A DNA stretch of 41,872 nucleotides from Methanococcoides sp. (GCA_021108185.1 JAIORJ010000180.1:1-41872); one strand, 5' to 3'. Numbered from the stretch's first letter, positions 7,912-16,702 are shown. The notes: generated by a model not told the origin, from the sequence alone. Numbers and translations are program-made.

Positions 7912-7933
7912 TCCTGCGAGTAAGATCGCAGGA
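7912..7933 (+). terminator. Hairpin terminator after fae
   Basis: TCCTGCGA, loop GTAAGA, TCGCAGGA form a perfect 8-bp stem starting 10 nt after the fae stop codon, followed by an AT/T-rich stretch (7938-7952). It is a convincing 3'-end structure for fae mRNA. Confidence 0.7.
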
Positions 7934-8068
7934 TATCCTTACTTTATTTTAAAAATCATGCATTTAAGACATGATCACTGGCTATCGAGTACACTAAACC
8001 TAGCATTCAATGTTTTTATCAAATAGGCAGTAAAATAATTCAACAACCTGCCAGCACACCTCAGATAA

Positions 8069-8076
8069 TTTTATAC
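8069..8076 (+). promoter_or_regulatory. TATA box, leaderless transcript of ydjM-like gene
   Basis: TTTTATAC is centred about 27 nt upstream of the ATG at 8100, and no ribosome-binding site is present. A leaderless transcript is inferred. Confidence 0.5.
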
Positions 8077-8099
8077 ACTCAGAGGTTCTATCTTTCAAC

Positions 8100-8684
8100 A
8101 TGCCATATCCAGTTGCGCATGTTATGTTCTTCGTGTTATGCATCTGTGCAATAGCAGTCTATACAACCCTGGTAGCGCTCCTTCGCAGAGATATTTCATC
8201 CAAAAATATCATGCAGATCCTGTTGCTACTGATCATAGGAGGATTTTTTGCAGAGTTCCCGGACATACCGGCTGTTTATAATATCCTTGTGAATGGTACC
8301 ATGGAACACTCCCAGATCGGACCGATACCAACGCATTCGCTGTTTTTCAGTTCTTCTGCGATCCTATTTGGAACAATTATTGGATATATGATATATCGGG
8401 AATTTGGCAAGGCTGTATATGTGGGTATTTTTGCCATGTCTGCATCCCTTGCACATCTATTGCTGGATGATCTTTCCAGAGGCTCCATATATTATTTATA
8501 TCCAATATACAATAGAGCGATCAGTGTGTCCTCGTATATGGATGTAGGAATTGCAAGGGTTAATTTCATTCGTTATCTGCTGGCATCCTATGTATTGGTC
8601 TTCTTTCTCTTTGTTGTGATCATGATGGCTTTGTTTGCATTGAATCACCTTGGTTTTCAGTTCAGATATAGGCCAGAAAAGTGA
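8100..8684 (+). CDS. YdjM-like (DUF457-type) membrane hydrolase family protein
   Basis: A 194-residue integral membrane protein with about four or five hydrophobic segments (approximately residues 5-26, 38-56, 80-98, 105-122 and 160-184). The polar motifs AEFPDIPAVYN, GPIPTHSLF and HLLLDDLSRG resemble the metal-binding histidines and aspartates of the YdjM/DUF457 family of membrane-bound, probably metal-dependent hydrolases. The substrate is unknown. It stands alone between the fae terminator and a gene-free stretch. The family assignment rests on these motifs and the topology. Confidence 0.65.
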   Translation: MPYPVAHVMFFVLCICAIAVYTTLVALLRRDISSKNIMQILLLLIIGGFFAEFPDIPAVYNILVNGTMEHSQIGPIPTHSLFFSSSAILFGTIIGYMIYREFGKAVYVGIFAMSASLAHLLLDDLSRGSIYYLYPIYNRAISVSSYMDVGIARVNFIRYLLASYVLVFFLFVVIMMALFALNHLGFQFRYRPEK

Positions 8685-8953
8685 TCACATCGTATTTTCA
8701 ATATCTATTTTTTTAGCTGTATAATACAAAGAAAAATATGGCAAAGGTATTTTATGATTTTTCTGCACAAGCTTTTTAAAAAAAATTTCGTAGGATTCGG
8801 GATATGATCCGCAAACGGATGTTTGGGTATAAAGAACATAAGCTTATCAGGACTCTGGCGGATCTGGCAACAACCCAATATTACTTTTAGTAATAAATTG
8901 ACGACATGGTTATATAGTATTGATTATAACTTATGGTTACAGGTGATAATACA
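8685..8953 (+). other. Gene-free stretch with hairpins and a TATA box
   Basis: No gene is seen. The stretch contains an ATCCG-CAAA-CGGAT hairpin (about 8807-8820), an ATTACT-TTT-AGTAAT hairpin (8880-8894) and a TATA box TTATATA (8910-8916). The TATA box predicts a start of transcription near 8937-8941, just before the small ORF. The part before the TATA box could hide a small RNA, but nothing proves this. Confidence 0.35.
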
Positions 8954-9133
8954 ATGAGTCGTTTAATTGGTCTAAATACCCCTTCATTTACGGCTGTCGC
9001 AAAAAGGTTTGCAGACAGGGTTTTCAATTCTCTTTTTGTTAGTGGGGAACATTCCATGTCCATGGGCCTCTACAGTTGCCCTGGCGGTTCCTGCAGATCT
9101 TCAGTTGCAGAGAACATAGTTGATGGAAATTAA
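8954..9133 (+). CDS. 59-residue small protein with SCPGGSC motif
   Basis: ATG 8954 is preceded by AGGTGAT (8941-8947) and by a TATA box at 8910-8916. The in-frame ATG at 8933 would lie upstream of the expected transcription start, so 8954 is preferred. The product has an amphipathic basic part (FTAVAKRFADRVFNSLF) and then MSMGLYSCPGGSCRSS with two cysteines five apart. No transmembrane segment is seen. A T-rich hairpin terminator follows 39 nt after the stop, so the unit has its own promoter, RBS and terminator. The family was not recognised. A secreted or modified peptide, or a metal- or thiol-reactive small protein, are possibilities only. Confidence 0.5.
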   Translation: MSRLIGLNTPSFTAVAKRFADRVFNSLFVSGEHSMSMGLYSCPGGSCRSSVAENIVDGN

Positions 9134-9171
9134 GGGATTTCTTCAATCTCATCAAAAAATAATGTAGTTAA

Positions 9172-9205
9172 GGGATCACTCGCCTGATCCCGAAACATCT
9201 TTTTT
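9172..9205 (+). terminator. Hairpin plus T-run (recurrent element, copy 3)
   Basis: GGGATC (9172-9177), loop ACTCGCCT, GATCCC (9186-9191), then CGAAACATC and six T residues (9200-9205). On the plus strand it ends the 59-residue gene's transcript. On the minus strand it encodes the C-terminal residues of the PsiE-like protein, so one sequence serves both. Confidence 0.6.
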
Positions 9206-9643
9206 AAATGGAACCTTAGGGAACTTGAAACTGCCGCCTTCATTCTCAGGTGAATACTTTATCGCCAGCACACGCACAATACCAAGTACAAGGATGAGTG
9301 ACGAAAGAGCAAATATAAAATCGGATGTGAACTCTTTGGCATACATTCCCACAGCTATCTCGCGCATGACTATCAGTATGGTAGCATCGGTGACATAGGT
9401 CAGTTTGATCCTCTCATGTTCATGGTAATCGACAAAAGTGTTGAACAGGTCGATCAGTATGAAAATAGTGAGAACACTTGAGACCATGTGATTAAAACCA
9501 ATATCCAGTGAAGTGAAAAGCGTTAACCTCAGATCGAATACGGTTTTAAGCATCCCTACGACCAGGGTCAGCAAAAGTACGTAGAGGAATAACGTTGTGA
9601 TCGAATCGATTATTTTTCTGAATATTTTATTATTGTCTATCAT
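9176..9643 (-). CDS. PsiE-like membrane protein
   Basis: A 155-residue membrane protein with four hydrophobic segments (about 12-32, 47-67, 84-102 and 108-127). LINDLFNTF-like and FVDYHEHERIKLTYVTDATI followed by VMREIAVGMY are characteristic of the phosphate-starvation-inducible PsiE family, whose function is unknown. The hydrophilic C-terminus (residues 128-155) ends within the terminator hairpin of the opposite small gene. A perfect 15-bp palindrome at 9662-9676 lies just upstream of the start. Confidence 0.65.
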   Translation of the reverse strand: MIDNNKIFRKIIDSITTLFLYVLLLTLVVGMLKTVFDLRLTLFTSLDIGFNHMVSSVLTIFILIDLFNTFVDYHEHERIKLTYVTDATILIVMREIAVGMYAKEFTSDFIFALSSLILVLGIVRVLAIKYSPENEGGSFKFPKVPFKKDVSGSGE

Positions 9644-9661
9644 AGTACTACCCTGAAGAAG

Positions 9662-9676
9662 GAGAAGGACCTTCTC
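9662..9676. promoter_or_regulatory. Perfect palindrome upstream of psiE-like gene
   Basis: GAGAAGG-A-CCTTCTC is a perfect inverted repeat 19 nt upstream of the psiE-like start codon. It lies between that start and the AT-rich divergent promoter region. It could be an operator or an RNA hairpin in the leader. Confidence 0.4.
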
Positions 9677-9709
9677 TGAACCCGATATTCATGTCCAAAT
9701 AAACAGTGT

Positions 9710-9768
9710 AGTATATAGGATATATCAGCATAGAATATAGATTAGGCAAGACAGTATATAGAATATAT
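9710..9768. repeat. AT-rich direct repeats in divergent promoter region
   Basis: AGTATATAGGATATAT (9710-9725) and AGTATATAGAATATAT (9753-9768) match at 15 of 16 positions and are 43 nt apart. They may be duplicated TATA elements or regulator sites for the divergent genes. Confidence 0.4.
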
Positions 9769-9850
9769 ATGAGAGGTTGGGAACTAGCCTTAAAAATAGT
9801 CATAAATAATATCGCATATCATTGATAACAAGAAGAAAGGAGGGGAATTC

Positions 9851-10531
9851 ATGACCACTAACACACAATTTACACCGGAACACTATGAGAAGAACATACA
9901 CCGGACAATACCCCATTATTCCAGCTTCCAAAAGGAGATCATCGACCTCATCAGATCAACAAAACCTGATTGTGAGGTATGGCTTGACACTGGGTGTGGG
10001 ACAGGGTCTTTAGTTGAGCTCGCAAATGAAACATTTGATGAGTGCAACTTCTACCTGAACGACCCTTCCGAAGAAATGCTGTCATATGCAAGGACCAGAC
10101 TTGGGAAATATCCTGCTGAAAGGTTCAAATTCACAAATTACACCACCGCAGACCTACCTTTATCCGAAGTTCCAAAATGCGATGTTGTCACAGCGATACA
10201 ATCCCATCACTACCTGAACAGGGAAGAAAGGGTAAACACCACAGCGAAATGCTACAAAATGCTGAAAAAGGGCGGTATTTTCGTAACTTTCGAGAATACC
10301 GCACCGGCAACGGAAAGAGGGATAGAGATCGTCATGGATAGATTGAGAAGATTCCAGCTTGAATGTGGAAAGGACAGTGTTGCTGTGGAGGAGAACCTGA
10401 AAAGATACAACACCGCTTATTTTCCCATAACGATATCCGAGCACCTTGAAATGCTAAAAGAGACCGGATTCACTACATGTGAGCTTTTCTGGACATCATA
10501 CATGCAGGCAGGGTTCTATGCGATCAAATGA
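9851..10531 (+). CDS. Class I SAM-dependent methyltransferase
   Basis: A 226-residue Rossmann-fold methyltransferase. Motif I is VWLDTGCGTGSL (43-54), followed by YLNDPSEEML (acidic loop), FKFTNYTTADLPL, CDVVTAIQSHHYL (motif IV region) and MLKKGGIFVTFENTAP (motif VI). It has a strong AGGAGGGG ribosome-binding site 8 nt upstream of the ATG. The substrate is not evident. The QSHHYL segment and the C-terminal FWTSYMQAGFYAIK are typical of small-molecule or quinone-type methyltransferases of the Methyltransf_25 group. The next gene is convergent, so it is probably monocistronic. Confidence 0.8.
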   Translation: MTTNTQFTPEHYEKNIHRTIPHYSSFQKEIIDLIRSTKPDCEVWLDTGCGTGSLVELANETFDECNFYLNDPSEEMLSYARTRLGKYPAERFKFTNYTTADLPLSEVPKCDVVTAIQSHHYLNREERVNTTAKCYKMLKKGGIFVTFENTAPATERGIEIVMDRLRRFQLECGKDSVAVEENLKRYNTAYFPITISEHLEMLKETGFTTCELFWTSYMQAGFYAIK

Positions 10532-10575
10532 GAGAACGCAATACATCAAATATACCCCAGCCTCACAGACAGAGC

Positions 10576-11172
10576 TCACATTTTCACTATTTTTGCCCTA
10601 TCCCTGGTCAGATTCGTGAGCTTGTCTGCAAAACCATCTTCCTCACCCTTTCTCACCTTAACGGATAGTTCGACCACATCACTATAATCCTCCCCAGTGA
10701 CCTGTCCATATTCCTCGGCCAGCCTTTTGACCGACTGCATATCAGAATAATCAAGGCGAACTACCACGTCCACCATCTCATGGACCTCAACGATTCCTGC
10801 TTCCTCGATCGCAGCAACTGCTGTTTCCCTGTAAGCCCTTGAAAGACCGCCGAAACCCAGTTTGATACCGCCAAAATAACGGGTTACCACTACCACCGTA
10901 TTGCTCAGCCCCTTAAGCTCCAGCACCTTGAAAACGGGCTTACCCGAACTTCCGGCAGGTTCTCCGTCATCATCATATTTCGCCACCAGAGCATTGTCAT
11001 TCTTTATCAGGTAAGCTGAAACATTGTGATTGGCATCACTGTACTGCTCCTTGAGCTGATCGATAAAGGTCCTTGCCTCCGCCTCACTGTCGATGGACCT
11101 CACATGACCTATGAAGGTAGAGTTCCGGAACTCTTTTCGGACAACTGCAAAAGAACCTACTGTTTTATACAA
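10576..11172 (-). CDS. YigZ/IMPACT family protein
   Basis: A 198-residue protein of the UPF0029 (YigZ/IMPACT N-terminal) family. The conserved core is visible: FIGHVRSIDSEAEARTFI, HNVSAYLI, DDGEPAGSSGKPVFKVLE and VVVVTRYFGGIKLGFGGLSR, followed by the C-terminal ferredoxin-like domain. The open frame extends further upstream, but a TTG at 11172 with GGTG 5 nt before it places the protein start at the family's usual YKTVGSF position. Relatives bind nucleic acid or the translation apparatus. The archaeal function is not established. Confidence 0.85.
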   Translation of the reverse strand: MYKTVGSFAVVRKEFRNSTFIGHVRSIDSEAEARTFIDQLKEQYSDANHNVSAYLIKNDNALVAKYDDDGEPAGSSGKPVFKVLELKGLSNTVVVVTRYFGGIKLGFGGLSRAYRETAVAAIEEAGIVEVHEMVDVVVRLDYSDMQSVKRLAEEYGQVTGEDYSDVVELSVKVRKGEEDGFADKLTNLTRDRAKIVKM

Positions 11173-11291
11173 TTCAACACCATCGCAATTAATGAATAGT
11201 AATAACATCAACCATTTAGAAAGACAGGATACATACGGATAGAGAACTATAACCAAGAATTAATTGATTATACATAAAATAGAGGGATTAG

Positions 11292-12431
11292 ATGTTATAT
11301 CGTAAATTCGGCAATACAGAGGAAAAGGTCTCGATACTTGGATTTGGTTGCATGAGATTTCCCATCATCGATGGAAAAGAAGATCAGATCGATGAGGAAG
11401 AAGCGACCAGAATGATCGAATTTGCCATTGAAAAGGGAGTCAATTACTTTGATACCGCTTACCCATATCATGCCGGAATGAGCGAACCTTTTGTTGGAAA
11501 GGTACTTGCTAACGGTCTTCGGGACAAGGTGCTCCTTGCCACAAAGCTTCCGTTATGGCTTGTGCAAACAAGGGAGGATATGGACAGATTCCTTGAAGAA
11601 CAGTTAGAACGCCTTCAGACAGACCATATTGATTATTACCTCATGCATGGATTCACCAGAGGATACTGGAACAAAATGAGAGAGCTTGGCATGTTCGAAT
11701 TCATTGAAAGCGCCGTTTCCAGTGGAAAGATAAAATATATCGGATTCTCGTTCCACGACGATATCACGGTATTCAAAGATATCATCGATGGCTATGACTG
11801 GGATTTCTGCATGATACAGTACAATTTCATGGATGAGGACTACCAGGCGGGAAAGCAGGGACTTCAATATGCCGCACAAAAGGGAATCGATGTAGCCATA
11901 ATGGAACCCTTACGGGGAGGAAATCTCGTACAGGTGCCTGAAACAGTACAGCGTATCTGGGACAGTGCCAAGATAAAACGCACCCCTGCAAACTGGTGTT
12001 TCCAGTATTTGTGGGACCAGCCGGAAATAAGCATAGTTCTTAGCGGAATGAGCACTTTTGAGCAGGTGGAGCAGAATATTGCCTATGCTGAAAAAGGAGA
12101 AGCAAATTCGCTTACAGATGATGACAAAGAAGTTCTCCAAAAGGTACGCAAGTTCTACAATGAGAAAATGGAAGTCAATTGTACCAACTGCAAATATTGT
12201 ATGCCATGCCCAACAGGAGTGAATATCCCAGCCGCATTTACCTATCTTAACAGTGCCTCGATGTATGGCAATGTTGAGAAAGCGAGTTTCCAATATGGTC
12301 TGTTCGTACCACCTGAAGAAGTGGCCTCCATGTGTACGGAATGTGGGCTGTGTGAAGAACATTGTCCGCAGCATATTCGGATACGAGAGATGCTGAAAAG
12401 GGTTGTGGAAGTTCTGGAGGAAAATGATTGA
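11292..12431 (+). CDS. Aldo-keto reductase with C-terminal 4Fe-4S ferredoxin domain
   Basis: A 379-residue fusion. Residues 1-290 form a TIM-barrel aldo/keto reductase with catalytic Asp54, Tyr57 or Tyr59, Lys85 and His119 (NYFDTAYPYHAG, LATKLPLW, DYYLMHGF). Residues about 298-360 carry two cysteine clusters, CTNCKYCMPCPTG and CTECGLCEEHCP, for two 4Fe-4S centres. Such oxidoreductases are frequent in anaerobes, where the carbonyl substrate is unknown and ferredoxin-type electron transfer is likely. GAGGG precedes the ATG. It probably has its own promoter, since the previous gene is divergent. Confidence 0.88.
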   Translation: MLYRKFGNTEEKVSILGFGCMRFPIIDGKEDQIDEEEATRMIEFAIEKGVNYFDTAYPYHAGMSEPFVGKVLANGLRDKVLLATKLPLWLVQTREDMDRFLEEQLERLQTDHIDYYLMHGFTRGYWNKMRELGMFEFIESAVSSGKIKYIGFSFHDDITVFKDIIDGYDWDFCMIQYNFMDEDYQAGKQGLQYAAQKGIDVAIMEPLRGGNLVQVPETVQRIWDSAKIKRTPANWCFQYLWDQPEISIVLSGMSTFEQVEQNIAYAEKGEANSLTDDDKEVLQKVRKFYNEKMEVNCTNCKYCMPCPTGVNIPAAFTYLNSASMYGNVEKASFQYGLFVPPEEVASMCTECGLCEEHCPQHIRIREMLKRVVEVLEEND

Positions 12432-12526
12432 CAGTACACTTCATATATAATTAGAGTGAACTGTATATACACACTTGAAGATTAATATTGTTAACTGAGT
12501 AGTTCGCCGAAAGGTAGGCAACATCA

Positions 12527-15500
12527 ATGACAGAAAACGATCGTTTTGTCTCTATTGAAGATCTAGTGAACAAAGGGGAAGAGAAATACAAGTTCCTCAT
12601 AGAGAATACAAGTGATATCCTCTACATAGTGAATTCAGAAGGAATTGTACTCTATATCAGCCCACAGATGAATCACTATGGGATCGATCCTAAAGATGTA
12701 CAGAACACTCATTTTGAGGAGCACATATATCCAGGCGATCGTGAAAGGCTCATTGATGATTTCCATAAGACGATGGATGAACGCAGAGGTTTTAATACAA
12801 CGTTCAGGTTGGTCGATAGCAAAGGAGATCTACATTGGATGGAAAACCTGCCACATTTCCAGAGCAATGAAGATGGCAGCTCAGCAGGTATCATTGGAGT
12901 TCTCAGAGATATAACAGAACATAAGCTCACGGAAGAGGATCTGCGGACATATCGCACACATCTTGAAAAGCTTGTTGATGAAAGGACCGCTGAACTGACA
13001 AAGGCCAACGAGGACCTCAAAAAGGAAATTGAGGAACGAAAGGAAATTGAAGCTTCCCTGAAAGAAGAGAAGGCCCGTTCAGACAGTATATTGCATGTAG
13101 CCCCGATCGGAATTGGAAAAGTAATTGGTCGGAAGATATTGGAAGTGAACGATGAAGTCTGTCGTATGACAGGATACCAACGATCAGAAATGATAGGACA
13201 GGATACCCAGAGATTCTACATTTCCACTGAAGATTACAAAAAGGCCGGGAAAGAGATATACACTGATCTAACTGAAAAACGAATAGCTACCGTAGAGTAC
13301 CCTTTCAAAAGGAAGAACGGACAGATAATAGATATACTGCTTAATTTTGCTCTTGCAGACCCTGAAGATGCTTCAAAAGGGTATATTTTCACAATGCAGG
13401 ATATCAGTGAGAAAAAGCTTGCTGAAAGAACCATTAGGGAAAAGGAAGCAAAGAACAGAAGCATATTCCTTGCCACACCGATCGGAATTGGTGTTGTCTG
13501 GGACAGGGTATTCAAAGATGTGAATCAGGGATTCTGCGATATTGTAGGTTACTCAAGAGAGGAACTCATCGGAAAGAATGTAATGATATGTTACGATTCC
13601 GAAGAGGAGTATAATAAAGTTGGTACTGAGCTTATTAAGCTTATAAAAGACAGATCAACGGTAACTGTCGAAACAAAGCTCAGAAAAAAGGCAGGAAAAC
13701 CCATTGACGTGCTACTAACAGTAGCCCTGGTAGATCCCAACGATCCAGAAGTAGGAATGACTTTCACCGCACAGGACATCACCGAACAGAAAAGGATAGC
13801 GCTGGAAAAAGAGAAGAAAGAGCGACATATTCGGAGTATATTCCAGGCAACACCAACAGGAATAGGGATCACATGGGGACGTAACCTCCTCGATTTCAAT
13901 GACAGGCTGTACAAAATGTTCGGATATACAAAGGATGAACTTATCGGACAGAATACTGAGATGCTCTATCCAAGCCATGAAGAATACGAACGTGTTGGCA
14001 AAGAACTGAAGAGAATTATCGATAGTAAGAAACCAGGATTAATAGAATCACAATGGGTTTGCAAAAATGGGGATATCAGAGATATCTATATGACATTTGC
14101 ACTTATCGATGTTAATGAACCTTCAGCGGGGGTCACCTTTACTGTGCAGGATTTTACAGAGAAAAAACTTGCCGAAGAATATCTTTACAGCCTTAACCAA
14201 TTCCAGCAGACAATCATTGAAAGTGCAGATGTATGGATAAATGTCCTAAACAAAGATGCAGAGGTAATTGTTTGGAACAATGCTGCAGAGGCCATAAGTG
14301 GATATTCCAGAGAAGAAGTACTTGGAACAACAAGAATATGGGATCTCTTATATCCTGATAAAAAATATAGAAATGAGATATTCGCCACAGCTAATGCCAT
14401 CATAAACGAGAGAAAAAGGGTCTCCGGGTTTGAAACCGTGATCAAACGAAAAGATGGAGAGCAGCGTATAATATCATGGAATTCACAGGACCTTCTTAAT
14501 GAGAGCGGTCAGACCATTGGCTCAATTGCAATTGGAAATGACATCACGAGGCAAAAATTAGCCGAGAAGATGAAAAAACAACAAGTTCATTTCATGCAGG
14601 AACTTATCGATGCCATTCCAGTGCCAATATTCTATAAAGACAGGGAAGGCATCTACCTTGGATGCAACAATACTTTTGCAGAATTTACAGGCATTCCAAA
14701 AGAGGATCTGATCGGAAAAGGTGTTTATGACCTGTACGAGAAAGATATCGCAGAGAAGTACAATCAGATGAATAAGGAGCTTATTGAAAAGGGAGGTACT
14801 CAGACATACGAGTACTACTTACGATCAGTTTCCGGGGAAAAACGTGCAGTTATTTTTAACAATTCTGTTTTCACAGATATAGATGGTAACGTTGCAGGAC
14901 AAATCGGTGCAGTATTCGATATAACAGAGCGTAAAGAGGCAGAAGAATCCCAAAGAAAGCACGCCCATTTCATGCAGGAACTCCTTGAAGCGATCCCTGC
15001 ACCTGTGTACTATAAAGATAAAGATGGGGCCTATCTTGGATGCAACAGGGCCTTTGAGACCTTTTCCGGTTCAAAATGTGAGGATATTGTAGGAAAGGAC
15101 GCATATGGGATATATGATGATAAGCAGGCCGAAGAATACCACCATATGGACCAGGAACTTGTGAAGAACGGCGGAACACAGATATACGAGTCGGATGTCG
15201 TTTACAGAGGAGATAGGACAGAACGTAATGTCCTTTTCAATAAGTCCGTTTTCACTGATATGAATGGAGAAACAGCAGGACTCATAGGAGTTATCCTTGA
15301 TATCACTCAGCGCGTGAAATCCGAAAACGAACTGAAAAAACAGCTTCATTTCCTTCAGGAACTGATGGATGCTACACCTGCACCGATGTTCTATAAAGAC
15401 AAAAAAGGACTGTATATCGGATGTAACAAAGCTTTCGAAGGTATGACAGCTCATAAGAAAGATGAGATTATTGGAAAAACTGTATATGAGCTTTGTCAAA

Positions 15501-16408
15501 ATGATCTTGCTCATAAATATCACGAGATGGATATGGACCTCATGGACAGTGGAGGGATCCAGATATATGAAAGTCAGATCGAAAATCCAGTTACAAAGAG
15601 CATGCAGGATGTGATATTCCACAAATCTGTTATCACAGATATGAATGGAGAAACAGTAGGACTTATTGGATCCATCCTTGATATTACAGAACGTGTAAAG
15701 TCCGAAAAACTGCTTAAGAAATACTCAGAAGAACTTGAGCATTCAAATGAGCTCAAGGATATCTTTACAGACATCATGCGACATGACCTTCTGAACCATG
15801 CGACTGTAATAAGTGGATATACCCAAATGATGCTTTCTTCAGAAGATGATGAAACTAAGCTGAAAAGACTGGGCAAGGTCTATCTCAGTACCAAAAACTT
15901 TATTGAACTTATTGAAAGTGCAGCAGCTTTTGCCAAACTGGAATCTACCGATGATCTGGAGTTTGAGACCATTGATGTCGGTAACATGATAAATGGCATT
16001 ATAGCCAACTTTGAGTATCAGGCAGAAGAAAAAGGTGTGGATATCAGGATAATTTCGGAAGGGGCATGCACTGCACTTGCAAATCCAATGATAGAGGAAG
16101 TTTTCGTCAATTTAATATCAAATGCATTGAAATACGGATCTGACAAAGGGGACATAGTTATCCATATCGAAGATATGGATGATAACTGCAAGATTGCGGT
16201 CACTGATTCAGGTGAAGGTATTTCAGACGAAGACAAGCCATTGGTATTCGAGCGTTTCAAACGTGTGGGAAACAAGAGTATAAAGGGAAGCGGGCTTGGA
16301 CTTGCCATCGTAAAAAGGATAGTTGACCTGCATAAAGGAAAGGTTGGTGTGGAAGATAATCCGGAAGGACAAGGTAGTGTGTTCTGGGTCACATTGAAGA
16401 AAGCATAA
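12527..16408 (+). CDS. Soluble multi-PAS sensor histidine kinase
   Basis: A 1293-residue cytosolic sensor kinase with no transmembrane segment. It has eight PAS modules at about 15-133, 189-302, 306-425, 430-545, 555-680, 687-808, 814-932 and 940-1062. A coiled coil at 136-186 follows the first. The kinase core has His1086 in IMRHDLLNHATVISGY, the N box NLISNALKYG, and the G boxes DSGEGIS and GSGLGLAIVKR. PAS 2-4 (APIGIG or ATPIGIG starts) and PAS 6-8 (HFMQEL starts, 126-127-residue period) are two separate tandem families. No response-regulator gene lies next to it, so the partner is encoded elsewhere. No heme or flavin motif could be assigned safely. AGGTAGG precedes the ATG. Confidence 0.92.
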   Translation: MTENDRFVSIEDLVNKGEEKYKFLIENTSDILYIVNSEGIVLYISPQMNHYGIDPKDVQNTHFEEHIYPGDRERLIDDFHKTMDERRGFNTTFRLVDSKGDLHWMENLPHFQSNEDGSSAGIIGVLRDITEHKLTEEDLRTYRTHLEKLVDERTAELTKANEDLKKEIEERKEIEASLKEEKARSDSILHVAPIGIGKVIGRKILEVNDEVCRMTGYQRSEMIGQDTQRFYISTEDYKKAGKEIYTDLTEKRIATVEYPFKRKNGQIIDILLNFALADPEDASKGYIFTMQDISEKKLAERTIREKEAKNRSIFLATPIGIGVVWDRVFKDVNQGFCDIVGYSREELIGKNVMICYDSEEEYNKVGTELIKLIKDRSTVTVETKLRKKAGKPIDVLLTVALVDPNDPEVGMTFTAQDITEQKRIALEKEKKERHIRSIFQATPTGIGITWGRNLLDFNDRLYKMFGYTKDELIGQNTEMLYPSHEEYERVGKELKRIIDSKKPGLIESQWVCKNGDIRDIYMTFALIDVNEPSAGVTFTVQDFTEKKLAEEYLYSLNQFQQTIIESADVWINVLNKDAEVIVWNNAAEAISGYSREEVLGTTRIWDLLYPDKKYRNEIFATANAIINERKRVSGFETVIKRKDGEQRIISWNSQDLLNESGQTIGSIAIGNDITRQKLAEKMKKQQVHFMQELIDAIPVPIFYKDREGIYLGCNNTFAEFTGIPKEDLIGKGVYDLYEKDIAEKYNQMNKELIEKGGTQTYEYYLRSVSGEKRAVIFNNSVFTDIDGNVAGQIGAVFDITERKEAEESQRKHAHFMQELLEAIPAPVYYKDKDGAYLGCNRAFETFSGSKCEDIVGKDAYGIYDDKQAEEYHHMDQELVKNGGTQIYESDVVYRGDRTERNVLFNKSVFTDMNGETAGLIGVILDITQRVKSENELKKQLHFLQELMDATPAPMFYKDKKGLYIGCNKAFEGMTAHKKDEIIGKTVYELCQNDLAHKYHEMDMDLMDSGGIQIYESQIENPVTKSMQDVIFHKSVITDMNGETVGLIGSILDITERVKSEKLLKKYSEELEHSNELKDIFTDIMRHDLLNHATVISGYTQMMLSSEDDETKLKRLGKVYLSTKNFIELIESAAAFAKLESTDDLEFETIDVGNMINGIIANFEYQAEEKGVDIRIISEGACTALANPMIEEVFVNLISNALKYGSDKGDIVIHIEDMDDNCKIAVTDSGEGISDEDKPLVFERFKRVGNKSIKGSGLGLAIVKRIVDLHKGKVGVEDNPEGQGSVFWVTLKKA

Positions 16409-16455
16409 ATAATTATTAGGACATAGTAAAGATATAGAAAAATGGGAGGAATCAA

Positions 16456-16689
16456 ATGGAAGAATTCACAACAGAGGAACTTGCAAAATACAACGGCAAA
16501 GATGGAGAAAAATGCTATTTTGCATATAAGGGGAAGGTCTATGATGTAACCGAGAGCATGTTATGGGAAGGTGGCGACCATCAGGGAATGCATGACGCAG
16601 GCATTGACCTTACAGCTGATCAGGAAGATGCACCCCATGACGACGATGTACTGGAAGATTTCACAGTAGTGGGAATTCTAAAGGACTGA
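16456..16689 (+). CDS. Cytochrome b5-like heme/steroid-binding domain protein
   Basis: A 77-residue single-domain protein. FTTEELAKYNGKDGEKCYFA, YKGKVYDVTES, GGDHQGMHDAGIDLT and APHDDDVLEDFTVVG match the prokaryotic cytochrome b5-like domain. Histidines in GGDHQGMH and APHD are possible heme ligands. There is no signal peptide, so it is cytosolic. It lies 47 nt after the kinase stop with a strong GGGAGG ribosome-binding site, so it could be cotranscribed with the kinase. Redox carrier or ligand binder is family knowledge, and the actual ligand is unknown. Confidence 0.85.
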   Translation: MEEFTTEELAKYNGKDGEKCYFAYKGKVYDVTESMLWEGGDHQGMHDAGIDLTADQEDAPHDDDVLEDFTVVGILKD

Positions 16690-16702
16690 AACCTTCTTTT
16701 TT
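16681..16702 (+). terminator. Short hairpin with T-run after b5-like gene
   Basis: AAGG (16681-16684) pairs with CCTT (16692-16695) and is followed by CTTTTTT. A second T-rich run lies at 16722-16732. It is a plausible 3' end of the kinase/b5 transcript, although the stem is short. Confidence 0.4.
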
